Shown here: positions 26,115 through 34,351 of the stretch, piece after piece
Layout of the letters: every line of letters begins with the position of its first letter
Position numbering within the stretch: position 1 is the first letter of the stretch
Source of the DNA: an uncultured Muribaculaceae bacterium
Lineage (GTDB): Bacteria > Bacteroidota > Bacteroidia > Bacteroidales > Muribaculaceae
Direction: 5' to 3'
Length of the DNA: 40,773 nucleotides
Assembly (NCBI GenBank): GCA_910584495.1
Contig: CAJUAR010000020.1
Location: 1 to 40,773 of the forward strand
Notes under the pieces: generated by a model
Told to the model about the DNA's origin: nothing
The model's database searches: none
What the model saw: the letters and a program-made list of their open reading frames with translations, nothing else
Program-made: the position numbers and the translations under genes

Positions 26115-26170
26115 GCGGTTCCCTTGCTCCGGATTGGAATCCGGAGCATAGGATACCCCGCACAAGGAAC
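26115..26170 (+). repeat. Nested inverted repeat between the SusE-like and GH27-like genes
   Basis: A perfect 10-bp stem (26126-26135 with 26138-26147, two-base loop) sits inside an outer near-match (26118-26126 with 26163-26170). No T tract follows. It may be an mRNA processing, stabilising or partial attenuation element that sets different levels for the binding proteins and the enzyme. Confidence 0.55.
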
Positions 26171-26186
26171 ATAGAAAACGACAAAG

Positions 26187-27650
26187 ATGACAAAACATTT
26201 GACTTCAAACATATTAATGGCAACTGCAATCTTCTGCACCACTGTTTTTTCTTCGGTAGCCTGCAGTGACAATAAAGCAGATGACCCCGGAAAAGACCCC
26301 GACCCTAAACCGGAGGTTCCCGAACTACCTGTTCTTCCGGTTCCCGGAGATATTCACAACTACAAGGCCCCTCTCTACTGGAGCATCTACGAATATGCCC
26401 GCGAAATGGAACTCGACGGCGTGCCATACGACCAGATGGATCTTAGTTCTGACCAATGGGATGCTGTCATTGACATGATGGCTACAAAATTCAAGCCTTA
26501 CGGCTACGACATGATCTGCACCGACGGTTTCCTCCCTCAGAAGGCTCGCGACGGTGGCATATATATGTCGCACTACGGATCTATGCCGCTCAAGGAGCTC
26601 GTAAGGCGCGCCAAGGCAAAAGGTCTCAAAGTGGGTGTCTACGACAATCCTTTGTGGATAAAAGGCAATCTTAACAGCAAGGTTCCGGGCACAAACTATT
26701 CCCTGCGCTCACTAATCCGCAATCCTCAGGACAAGGTTCTGTATCCCGAAGTCACCGACCGCCCCGATTTTACATGGCTTGTAACCGATCATCCCGGTGC
26801 TCGCGAATATATCGACGGATGGTTCAAGCATTACCACGACCTCGGTATCGACTTCGTGCGCATGGACTTCATGTGCTGGTACGAAGACGGCGATCCGGGC
26901 CGTGATTATTACGTTACCTGCGGATATGGTCGCGAACGTTACGAGCGGGGGCTGGCCTATATCTGCGAATCAGCAGCTAAATATGGCATCTTCACCTCCA
27001 TTGTTATGCCCGAGCTCTACAACGATGCCGAGCTTGAAAGGAAATACTGCAATATGACCCGCATCGTGCAGGATACCAATATCGGCGGGTGGCATCATTT
27101 CTCATCGTTCAACCGTGGTAAAATCTATGACCGCTGGCCTTATGCCGATAACCAGATGGACGGCTTCACGCACTGGAGCCATATCGGCGGTCGTGGAAAG
27201 ATTATCCTCGACGGCGATTTCCTGCGTCTGAACAAATGCTCTTCCGATGACGAGCGTCGTGCACAGGTTTCCCTCCAGCTTATTGCCGGTGGTCCCGTGG
27301 CTATTGCCGACACACCCGAGACAATACGCAATTATGACAAATTCTATACCAACGAGGAGTTGTTGGCTCTCAATACTGACAGATTTATCGGCAAGCCTGT
27401 TTCTGATGTTGTCAATAGCGACGGCAGTTGCATATGGTGGGGCACTATGAGCAACGGCGATGTTGTCATTGCTATGTTCAACCGAGAGGAAACAGGTAAG
27501 AGAATGTCTGTAAACCTATCGGCTCTGGCTCTTGAAGGCGAATTCAAAGTCCGCGACTTATGGGAACATGCCGACGAGGGTACTGTCTCCGGTACTTTTG
27601 AGGCCCCCGTTCCTCGGCATGGCTGCAAAGTGGTGAAACTCACAAAATAA
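26187..27650 (+). CDS. GH27-like (clan GH-D) glycoside hydrolase lipoprotein
   Basis: A 487-residue lipoprotein (lipobox SVAC, Cys26) with a proline-rich linker (about 31-54). The TIM barrel follows the alpha-galactosidase plan: WDAVIDMMATKFKPYGYDMI, LVRRAKAKGLKVGVYDNP, nucleophile candidate D227 in GIDFVRMDFMCW, acid/base candidate D296 in TRIVQDTNIGGW. A C-terminal beta sandwich contains NGDVVIAMFNREETG and LWEHADEGTVSG. Clan GH-D includes alpha-galactosidases, beta-L-arabinopyranosidases and isomaltodextranase, so the linkage is not certain. Similarity to standard GH27 is distant. Being the only lipid-anchored enzyme in the first operon, it probably makes the initial surface cut or trims side chains. 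Confidence 0.7.
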   Translation: MTKHLTSNILMATAIFCTTVFSSVACSDNKADDPGKDPDPKPEVPELPVLPVPGDIHNYKAPLYWSIYEYAREMELDGVPYDQMDLSSDQWDAVIDMMATKFKPYGYDMICTDGFLPQKARDGGIYMSHYGSMPLKELVRRAKAKGLKVGVYDNPLWIKGNLNSKVPGTNYSLRSLIRNPQDKVLYPEVTDRPDFTWLVTDHPGAREYIDGWFKHYHDLGIDFVRMDFMCWYEDGDPGRDYYVTCGYGRERYERGLAYICESAAKYGIFTSIVMPELYNDAELERKYCNMTRIVQDTNIGGWHHFSSFNRGKIYDRWPYADNQMDGFTHWSHIGGRGKIILDGDFLRLNKCSSDDERRAQVSLQLIAGGPVAIADTPETIRNYDKFYTNEELLALNTDRFIGKPVSDVVNSDGSCIWWGTMSNGDVVIAMFNREETGKRMSVNLSALALEGEFKVRDLWEHADEGTVSGTFEAPVPRHGCKVVKLTK

Positions 27651-27681
27651 AATCACCGAAAAAACTATTAAACACCAACAA

Positions 27682-27720
27682 ATATTCTAATCGGCGGTCC
27701 ACCGATATTAGATATTCTAA
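27682..27720 (+). repeat. Imperfect hairpin and short direct repeat before the SusE/F-like gene
   Basis: In the 105-base gap, ATATTCTAA occurs at 27682-27690 and 27712-27720. The arms around CGGCGGTCCACCG can form an imperfect hairpin. There is no T tract. Possibly a processing or stability element in the operon mRNA. Confidence 0.3.
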
Positions 27721-27755
27721 AATAATTAATCCTTTAACCTTAACCTTAAAAAGTT

Positions 27756-28715
27756 ATGAAAAAAAACTTACTTAAAGGGATTGTGTTTGGCAGCGCAATG
27801 CTGCTGGGTGCATCATCTCTTTCGGCTGCTATTCCCGAACATCTCTATATGGTCGGCGAAGCATCTCCGAGCTTGTGGCACATCGACCTTGCAGTCGAAA
27901 TGACAAACGAAGGAAATGGTGTGTTCTCATACCGCGGAACCCTCTACAAACAGAATCTGCAGTTCATCGATGCCCGCAACTGGGATACCGGCGTGCGTTA
28001 TGTCCCGGAGGTATCCGGATGGCATTTAACACATGCCGACGAAGCGACCATCGTAAGTGGCATTGGCAATGAAAACCGTTTCTGGATTCCTGAAAACGGT
28101 ACCTACGAAGTAATGGTATGTTTCGGTGACGATGGCAACTCTGTCATGATTACCGGCAAGTGGGTGGACGAAATGGCTCCCATGGTAGTTCCTCTCGGCG
28201 GAGCATCGGGCCAGTGGGACTGCGCATCGGTTCCCTACACCTATAACATCTACCCGGAGGAAGGAACCGACGACACTTTCGTCTACAATTGTACGGTAAG
28301 ACCGGGATGCGACAGCAAGCATCTGAAGTTTATCGAGGCTCCCAGCAACTATTGGGAAACGATGTTCTACGTGGCAGAAACTGTCGATGTTCCTAATGTG
28401 AAATACGTCAAAATCGGCGATAAGCTGCCTATTCACAGGGCTTGGAACGATGGCACTCTCGACCAGTTCTGGGGCTTCCGCGACGAAGACTGCACTCCCG
28501 AGCTGAATGTAAGGGTTGTTCTCAACCTCACCGACGATACCATTGAATTTCTGAAGCCTGAATCAGGTGTGGATTCGCCTTCGGTGAGCACAGCCGAACG
28601 CAGCGTTGCCGCTGTATATAATCTCACCGGTGCTCGCGTCGACAGCGACAACCTGAACAAAGGCATCTACATCGTACGCTACAGCGACGGCACCTCCGAA
28701 AAATTAATCAAATAA
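27756..28715 (+). CDS. SusE/F-like glycan-binding protein with T9SS-type sorting domain
   Basis: A 319-residue secreted protein with a type I signal peptide (ends SLSAA) and no lipobox. Residues about 28-130 are a SusE/F-like module (LYMVGEASPSLWHID, LQFIDARNWDTGV, NGTYEVMVCFGDDGNSVMI); residues about 140-265 form a second beta-rich module. The last 40 residues (AAVYNLTGARVDSDNLNKG, then IYIVRYSDG and a basic end) have the pattern of the type IX secretion (Por) C-terminal sorting domain. In most PULs the equivalent SusE/F proteins are lipoproteins. Here the protein may reach the surface by T9SS instead. Last gene before the terminator at 28755. Confidence 0.7.
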   Translation: MKKNLLKGIVFGSAMLLGASSLSAAIPEHLYMVGEASPSLWHIDLAVEMTNEGNGVFSYRGTLYKQNLQFIDARNWDTGVRYVPEVSGWHLTHADEATIVSGIGNENRFWIPENGTYEVMVCFGDDGNSVMITGKWVDEMAPMVVPLGGASGQWDCASVPYTYNIYPEEGTDDTFVYNCTVRPGCDSKHLKFIEAPSNYWETMFYVAETVDVPNVKYVKIGDKLPIHRAWNDGTLDQFWGFRDEDCTPELNVRVVLNLTDDTIEFLKPESGVDSPSVSTAERSVAAVYNLTGARVDSDNLNKGIYIVRYSDGTSEKLIK

Positions 28716-28754
28716 TCTCCTTGTAATATTTCGAAAACAATAACTTTATAAATG

Positions 28755-28796
28755 AAATTGCGCTTCGCTTCAGCAGGAGCGAAGCGCAATTTTTAT
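28755..28796 (+). terminator. Strong internal terminator/attenuator of the PUL
   Basis: A perfect 15-bp stem (28755-28769 with 28778-28792, 8-base loop) is followed by Ts. It separates the susCD-GH27-SusF part from the GH3-to-esterase part. The next gene starts only about 12 bases later with no clear promoter (the nearest is TAACTTTA at 28741-28748, one mismatch to TAnnTTTG). Partial read-through could therefore set lower enzyme levels. Confidence 0.88.
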
Positions 28797-28807
28797 ATCT
28801 TCAAACA

Positions 28808-31051
28808 ATGAAACTTTTATCTCAATTATTCATAATCGGCATTGGGCTGTCTCTCTTTTCTTGTACACAGCGGACGGAGGAAGACCGTTTTATTGACAAT
28901 TTAATGGACAAAATGACCCTTGAAGAAAAACTGGGGCAGCTTAATCTGCTGGTTGGCGGAGATATTGTTTCAGGAACAACAAAAGACCAAGGCAGCGACA
29001 GCCTTTTTATCTCCGGGAAAGTCGGCGGTGTTTTTAACGTGAAAGGTGTCGAGGCTGTTTCTCGTCTTCAGCATCTTGCTGTGGAGCATGGGCCGCACGG
29101 AATACCGCTGCTTATAGGAGCCGACGTTGTACACGGCTATGAAACAGTTTTTCCTATTCCGCTCGCTCTATCATGTTCGTGGGATACAACAGCCATCGAA
29201 AACATGGCCCGGATTTCAGCCATCGAAGCCACTGCCGACGGTGTGAACTGGAATTACAGCCCAATGGTGGATATATGCCGCGATCCGCGGTGGGGACGTA
29301 TAGCCGAAGGTTCCGGAGAAGACCCATGGCTCGGAAGCGTCATTGCCAAAGCATACGTCCGCGGCTATCAGGGCAACAATATGAAATCCGACAGCACTAT
29401 GATGGCATGCGTCAAGCATTTTGCCCTATATGGAGCTGCCGAGGGAGGACGCGACTATAACACGGTAGACATGAGCCTGCAGAGAATGTTCAACTACTAC
29501 CTGCCGCCGTACAAAGCCGCCGTCGAAGCCGGTTGTGCTTCTCTGATGACTTCTTTCAATTTAATCAACGGCATGCACGCAACGGCAGACAAGTGGCTGA
29601 TAGAAGACGTACTGCGAAAACAATGGGGATTCGAAGGAATGACAGTAACCGATTTTAATTCCATTCCCGAAATCTCGACATTCGGCATAACTGAAAAGGA
29701 GAACGCCGCCGCTCTTGCGCTAAAGGCCGGCTCTGATATGGACATGGTGTCGGGGCTATATATCAAAACTCTCAAAGACGCGATTCAGCGCGGCGAAGCA
29801 GACGAGGCTTTGGTCGACAAAGCTTGCCGGCGCGTTCTTCAAGCAAAGATGCGACTGGGCCTCTTTGAAAACCCTTACAAATACTGCAGGCCCGAACGCC
29901 TCGACCGTGACATGTACACCGATGCCCACCGCGCAACAGCACGTGAAATTGCCGCCGAAACTTTCGTGCTGCTAAAAAACGACAATTCACTGCTCCCTCT
30001 CGCCAAAAAGGGTAAGATAGCCTTAATCGGACCGTTGGCCAACGCAGGCAACAATATGTGCGGTTGCTGGAGCGGATACTGCCGCGCCGAAAAGCATGAA
30101 TCACTGTTGCAAGCATTCAAAAATGCTGTCGGAAACAAAGCCGAGATAATCTATGCTCCCGGTTCAAACATATACTATGACGAAACTACCCAGCGCAATG
30201 CCGCCGGCATGCGACAACTCGAACGCGGCGACGACAACGCCATGCACCGCGAGGCACTGAATGCCGCTGCAAAAGCCGACATCATTGTAGCCGCGATGGG
30301 AGAAAGCGCCGATATGAGCGGAGAATCGGCATCTCGCGCAGAACTGACTATACCCGATACTCAGCGTGAGCTTCTGCGTAAGCTCGCAGCCACAGGAAAA
30401 CCTGTCGTTCTTCTGCTGTTTACAGGACGACCTCTTGTCCTTGATTGGGAAAATGACAACATACCTACAATTCTAAACGTTTGGTTCGGTGGTTCGGAAG
30501 CCGCGGGTGCAATCGCCGACGTTGTTTTTGGAGAAAAGAATCCATGCGGAAAACTCACAACTACATTCCCTCGTTCTGTCGGACAGATTCCGTTGTACTA
30601 CAATCATCTAATGTCCAGTCATCCCGACCCGCAGGACGGAGTTTTCAACCGCTATTGCAGCAATTATATCGACATGAGCAACGAACCACTCTATCCCTTT
30701 GGATTCGGACTTAGCTATACCTCTTTTGAATACGGAACAGCTGAAATAAAAAACAATGAAATCCGTGTAGACATCAAAAATAACGGAACTGTGGCCGGAA
30801 CCGAAATCGTACAGCTGTATATACGCGACAAAGTCGCCAGGATTGCCCGTCCGGTAAAAGAACTCAAATCCTATCGGCATGTTTCGCTCAATCCCGGAGA
30901 AACAAAACAGATTTCCTTCACAATCACTCCAGACATGCTCGGATACTATGACGCACAGTTAGACTATATATGTGAGCCGGGAGTTTTTGAAATAATGGTT
31001 GGCCCGAACAGCCGCGACCTTCAGTACTTAGAATTTTCGCTGACAGAATAA
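28808..31051 (+). CDS. GH3-family glycoside hydrolase lipoprotein (beta-glucosidase-like)
   Basis: A 747-residue BglX-like GH3 enzyme with a lipobox at LFSC (Cys19). The N-terminal barrel has MTLEEKLGQLNLL, GIPLLIGADVVHGYETVFPI, WNYSPMVDICRDPRWGRIAEG, CVKHFALYGAAEGGRDYN and the nucleophile D282 in GMTVTDFNS. The C-terminal alpha/beta sandwich has FVLLKNDNSLLPL, IVAAMGESADMSGESASR (acid/base loop) and GKLTTTFPRSVGQIPLYYN; a fibronectin-III-like domain ends the protein. It should remove terminal beta-linked sugars (glucose, xylose or galactose-like) in the periplasm or at the membrane. First gene of the second half of the PUL. Confidence 0.92.
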   Translation: MKLLSQLFIIGIGLSLFSCTQRTEEDRFIDNLMDKMTLEEKLGQLNLLVGGDIVSGTTKDQGSDSLFISGKVGGVFNVKGVEAVSRLQHLAVEHGPHGIPLLIGADVVHGYETVFPIPLALSCSWDTTAIENMARISAIEATADGVNWNYSPMVDICRDPRWGRIAEGSGEDPWLGSVIAKAYVRGYQGNNMKSDSTMMACVKHFALYGAAEGGRDYNTVDMSLQRMFNYYLPPYKAAVEAGCASLMTSFNLINGMHATADKWLIEDVLRKQWGFEGMTVTDFNSIPEISTFGITEKENAAALALKAGSDMDMVSGLYIKTLKDAIQRGEADEALVDKACRRVLQAKMRLGLFENPYKYCRPERLDRDMYTDAHRATAREIAAETFVLLKNDNSLLPLAKKGKIALIGPLANAGNNMCGCWSGYCRAEKHESLLQAFKNAVGNKAEIIYAPGSNIYYDETTQRNAAGMRQLERGDDNAMHREALNAAAKADIIVAAMGESADMSGESASRAELTIPDTQRELLRKLAATGKPVVLLLFTGRPLVLDWENDNIPTILNVWFGGSEAAGAIADVVFGEKNPCGKLTTTFPRSVGQIPLYYNHLMSSHPDPQDGVFNRYCSNYIDMSNEPLYPFGFGLSYTSFEYGTAEIKNNEIRVDIKNNGTVAGTEIVQLYIRDKVARIARPVKELKSYRHVSLNPGETKQISFTITPDMLGYYDAQLDYICEPGVFEIMVGPNSRDLQYLEFSLTE

Positions 31052-31061
31052 TTACGTCAAA

Positions 31062-32033
31062 ATGAATCGCTTTATCAATCTTCAGGCCTCTTTAGGCTTT
31101 GTTTGCTCGTCGTTTGCGTTGTCTCTTGATGAAATAAACATTCGCGACCCGTTTATTCTCACCGACAATGCCAAACAACTCTACTACATGTACCGCACCT
31201 GCGATTCTATTACCGCCGATGGAAAAGTACGTGGCGGCGTTGAAGTATTCACAAGCCGGGACTTGAAAAACTGGCACGGACCTCAGACCGTGATGCGTAT
31301 TCCGGACGGAAATGGTCTTACCGGCACGGTATGGGCACCCGAAGTACACAAATACAACGGAAAATACTACCTCTTCGCCACAATCAACAGCGACATCGCA
31401 TGGAAAAAACGAAAAGAAGGCTGGCCCGACTACACATGGCGCGGAACTCAGATTTTCCATGCCGACAGCCCCGAGGGGCCTTTCTTGCCATTCAGCAGAT
31501 TCTCCACTACTCCGTCGGACTGGATGGCCCTTGACGGCACTCTGTGGGTGGAAGACGACAAGCCCTATATGATATTCTGCCACGAATGGGTGCAGACCGA
31601 GGATGGCACGATGGAAGCTGTTGAACTGCTTCCCGACCTTTCGGCAATGGCAGCCCGGCCACAGACTCTGTTCTATGGCTCCGCTCCCGACTGGTCAACA
31701 GGCATAGAGCCTTCGCCGGGAGCGCCTAAGGGATATATTACCGACGGCTGCTTTCTCTACCGCACAAAAACAGGAAAACTGCTTATGATATGGTCGAGTT
31801 TCAGCAACGGCGACTATGCCATAGGCATTGCTGAATCTGTTACGGGAAGCGTCAAAGGTCCATGGCGTCAGCATGATAAGCCTCTATTTGAAAAAAACGG
31901 CGGCCACGGAATGATTTTCAAGTCTCTCGACGGCTCTCTGAAGCTTATTCTGCATCAGCCCAACAGCCCCCTCGGAGCCGAGCGGGCAAAAATCTTTGAC
32001 ATAAACGACAATGGTGATACACTGAAATTATGA
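31062..32033 (+). CDS. GH43-family glycoside hydrolase
   Basis: A 323-residue single-domain five-bladed propeller. It carries the three GH43 acids: base D29 in NIRDPFIL, pKa-tuning D158 in MALDGTLWVEDDKPYMIF, and acid E175 in FCHEWVQ. VWAPEVHKYNGKYYLFAT is also typical. Activity is probably on alpha-L-arabinofuranosyl or beta-linked xylosyl/galactosyl ends; the subfamily is not identified. The N terminus (RFINLQASLGFVCSSFALS) is a weak signal peptide, so location is uncertain. It follows the GH3 gene by 10 bases and overlaps the GH97 start by ATGA. Confidence 0.88.
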   Translation: MNRFINLQASLGFVCSSFALSLDEINIRDPFILTDNAKQLYYMYRTCDSITADGKVRGGVEVFTSRDLKNWHGPQTVMRIPDGNGLTGTVWAPEVHKYNGKYYLFATINSDIAWKKRKEGWPDYTWRGTQIFHADSPEGPFLPFSRFSTTPSDWMALDGTLWVEDDKPYMIFCHEWVQTEDGTMEAVELLPDLSAMAARPQTLFYGSAPDWSTGIEPSPGAPKGYITDGCFLYRTKTGKLLMIWSSFSNGDYAIGIAESVTGSVKGPWRQHDKPLFEKNGGHGMIFKSLDGSLKLILHQPNSPLGAERAKIFDINDNGDTLKL

Positions 32034-34030
32034 AAACAACTTATTTCTATGCGCTTGCGCTAATGATGATGCCGCTGGTCGGCAGGGCCGATGAAAAAGA
32101 ATACAGACTGCAATCTCCTTCCGGAAAAATTACCACGGCTATCGTCTGCAGTGACCAGCTGAATTTTTCAATATCCTACGACGGCAAGGAAGTGCTTTCA
32201 AAGTCTCCGGTTTCGATGTCTCTGGGCGACGAAACTGTCTGGGGCCCTAAAGCCAATGTTTCTAAAGCTGTACGCGGCTCAAACGAAAGTATTGTAGAAA
32301 GTCCTTTCTCTCAGTCTGCGACTATGCCGGACTGTTACAACTCGCTTACCTTACGCATGAAAGGAAACTGGAGCATAGAGTTCCGCGCATACGACGACGG
32401 CGTGGCCTACCGCTTTGCAAGCACACGCAAAAAGCCATATGAGATAGTATGCGAACAGACCGAATTCAATTTTCCTGCCGATTATACCGCCTCTGTGCCT
32501 TATGTGCGCACAGGCTCGGACGACGACATGCAGTCGCAGTTTTTCAACTCGTTTGAGAACCTCTACACCGTCGGCCCGCTGTCGGCTCTCAATCCTCGCC
32601 GTCTGGCATTTCTTCCGCTTTCAGTGGATGCCGGCGGTGTTACTGTGGCAATCACGGAAACCGACCTCAACGACTATCCCGGTCTTTATCTCTATAACCC
32701 CGACGGCACTCACTCACTCAAAGGAAAGCATGCGCCTTATCCGACAAAAATTGTCGATGGCGGATATAACAATATTGAAGGCGTAGTAACCGAGACAGCC
32801 GACTATATCGCCCGTGTCGACGGTGCTCGCACATTCCCTTGGCGCATCTTTATTATTGGCGATGACAAAGCGGTTGCATCAAGCAACCTGAGTTATCTTC
32901 TTGCAGAGCCTTCGCGCATTGCCGACACTTCGTGGATCAAGCCCGGCAAGGTGGCATGGGACTGGTGGAATAGCTGGAACATTACCGGTGTTGACTTCGA
33001 AGCCGGCATCAACACCCCGACTTACAAGCATTATATCGATTTTGCCGCCGACAACGGTATCGAATATGTGATTCTCGACGACGGTTGGGCTGCCGGCAAG
33101 GGTGAAGACCTGTTCATCCTCAACCCGGATATAGACCTCAAAGAAATAATCGCATATGCCGACAAGAAGAATGTCGGAATCATCCTGTGGGCTGGTTACC
33201 GCGCTTTCGAACGCGACCTCGAAAAGGTGTGCCGCCATTATTCGGAAATGGGTGTGAAAGGTTTCAAGGTAGATTTCGAAGACCGCGACGACCAGCTTAT
33301 GACCGCCTTCAACCACCGTGCCGCCGAAACAGCTGCCCGCTACCACCTCGTGCTCGACCTGCACGGGGCATATAAACCCGCCGGAATCAACCGCACATGG
33401 CCCAATGTGCTCAACGTTGAGGGTGTCAACGGTCTCGAAAACGTGAAATGGACTGAACTGGCCGATTTCGACATCATTCAGTACGACACGATGCTCCCGT
33501 TTCTGCGTCAGTTGGCAGGCCCGATGGACTATACTCAAGGTGCGATGGTCAATGCCGCACGACACAATTTCCGCCCCATCCACAATCAGCCGATGGCCCC
33601 CGGAACACGCGCACACCAGCTGGCACTATATATGATTCTATATTCGCCGCTCAACATGCTTTGCGATTCGCCGAGCAACTACCGCCGCGAGCAGGAATGC
33701 ACCGATTTCATCGCTTCCGTTCCTACTGTCTGGGACGAAACCATCGTTCTCGATGCCAAGATGGGCGAGTATATCGTTACAGCGCGCCGTAAAGGCTGCG
33801 AATGGTTTATCGGAGGCATAAGCAACTGGACTCCCCGCGACTTGACCGTCGACCTCGCTCCGCTCAACCTGACCGGTACCGCTCATATGAAACTTTTTAC
33901 CGATGGAGCCAATGCCCATCGCAACGGCAACGACTACAAGAGCCGGACTGCGAATATCTCTCCTTCCGACAAGCTGAAAATACATCTCGCTCCAGGAGGC
34001 GGATTTGCAGCACATATCCGAAGCAAATAA
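32030..34030 (+). CDS. GH97-family enzyme, retaining alpha-galactosidase-type
   Basis: A 666-residue GH97 enzyme with a signal peptide (ends LVGRA), N-terminal beta-sandwich (about 22-290), TIM barrel (about 300-560) and C-terminal sheet. The catalytic region reads GFKVDFEDRDDQ, then LDLHGAYKPAGINRTWPNVL and LAGPMDYTQGAM. Inverting SusB-like enzymes have a Glu in a HEPIKPTG-type motif there; this one has HGAYKPAG and an Asp, D415, where retaining members carry the nucleophile. From memory, B. thetaiotaomicron BT1871 uses D415. Alpha-galactosidase or beta-L-arabinopyranosidase activity is therefore favoured over alpha-glucosidase. Calcium is usually required in the family. Confidence 0.9.
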   Translation: MKTTYFYALALMMMPLVGRADEKEYRLQSPSGKITTAIVCSDQLNFSISYDGKEVLSKSPVSMSLGDETVWGPKANVSKAVRGSNESIVESPFSQSATMPDCYNSLTLRMKGNWSIEFRAYDDGVAYRFASTRKKPYEIVCEQTEFNFPADYTASVPYVRTGSDDDMQSQFFNSFENLYTVGPLSALNPRRLAFLPLSVDAGGVTVAITETDLNDYPGLYLYNPDGTHSLKGKHAPYPTKIVDGGYNNIEGVVTETADYIARVDGARTFPWRIFIIGDDKAVASSNLSYLLAEPSRIADTSWIKPGKVAWDWWNSWNITGVDFEAGINTPTYKHYIDFAADNGIEYVILDDGWAAGKGEDLFILNPDIDLKEIIAYADKKNVGIILWAGYRAFERDLEKVCRHYSEMGVKGFKVDFEDRDDQLMTAFNHRAAETAARYHLVLDLHGAYKPAGINRTWPNVLNVEGVNGLENVKWTELADFDIIQYDTMLPFLRQLAGPMDYTQGAMVNAARHNFRPIHNQPMAPGTRAHQLALYMILYSPLNMLCDSPSNYRREQECTDFIASVPTVWDETIVLDAKMGEYIVTARRKGCEWFIGGISNWTPRDLTVDLAPLNLTGTAHMKLFTDGANAHRNGNDYKSRTANISPSDKLKIHLAPGGGFAAHIRSK

Positions 34031-34053
34031 TCATTAATCAATATACTTAAGTT

Positions 34054-34335
34054 ATGATAAACTTAAAGAAATCTGCCGTCCTGACGTTCCTGCTATTGTC
34101 AATGACAGCAACCGCTACAAACGACATCGCAAATTTCGGCAGATATGAGAAAGACAACAAGCGCTTAATGGACTTGCCAAACACGGGGACGCGTGTGGTA
34201 TTCATGGGCAACTCCATTACTGATTTCTGGCCCACAAACCGTCCGGAATTCTTCGCTTTGAATGATTTTATAGGCAGAGGCATATCCGGTCAGACCTCTT
34301 ATGAAATTCCGTGGTACGACGAAAAACAAAACTAA
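34054..34335 (+). pseudogene. Truncated SGNH/GDSL hydrolase
   Basis: A 93-residue remnant. The signal peptide and first SGNH block are intact (VVFMGNSITDFW, Ser of GNSITD), and block II (GRGISGQT) is present. After about residue 82 the sequence changes to a short tail ending WYDEKQN. Blocks III (GxND) and V (DxxH), about 120-150 residues, are absent, so it cannot be an active esterase. A deletion of the 3' part, bringing the GH31 gene to 16 bases downstream, is the simplest explanation. A full esterase is present at the end of the operon and may have made this copy dispensable. Confidence 0.75.
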
Positions 34336-34351
34336 ACATACATAATACTCA

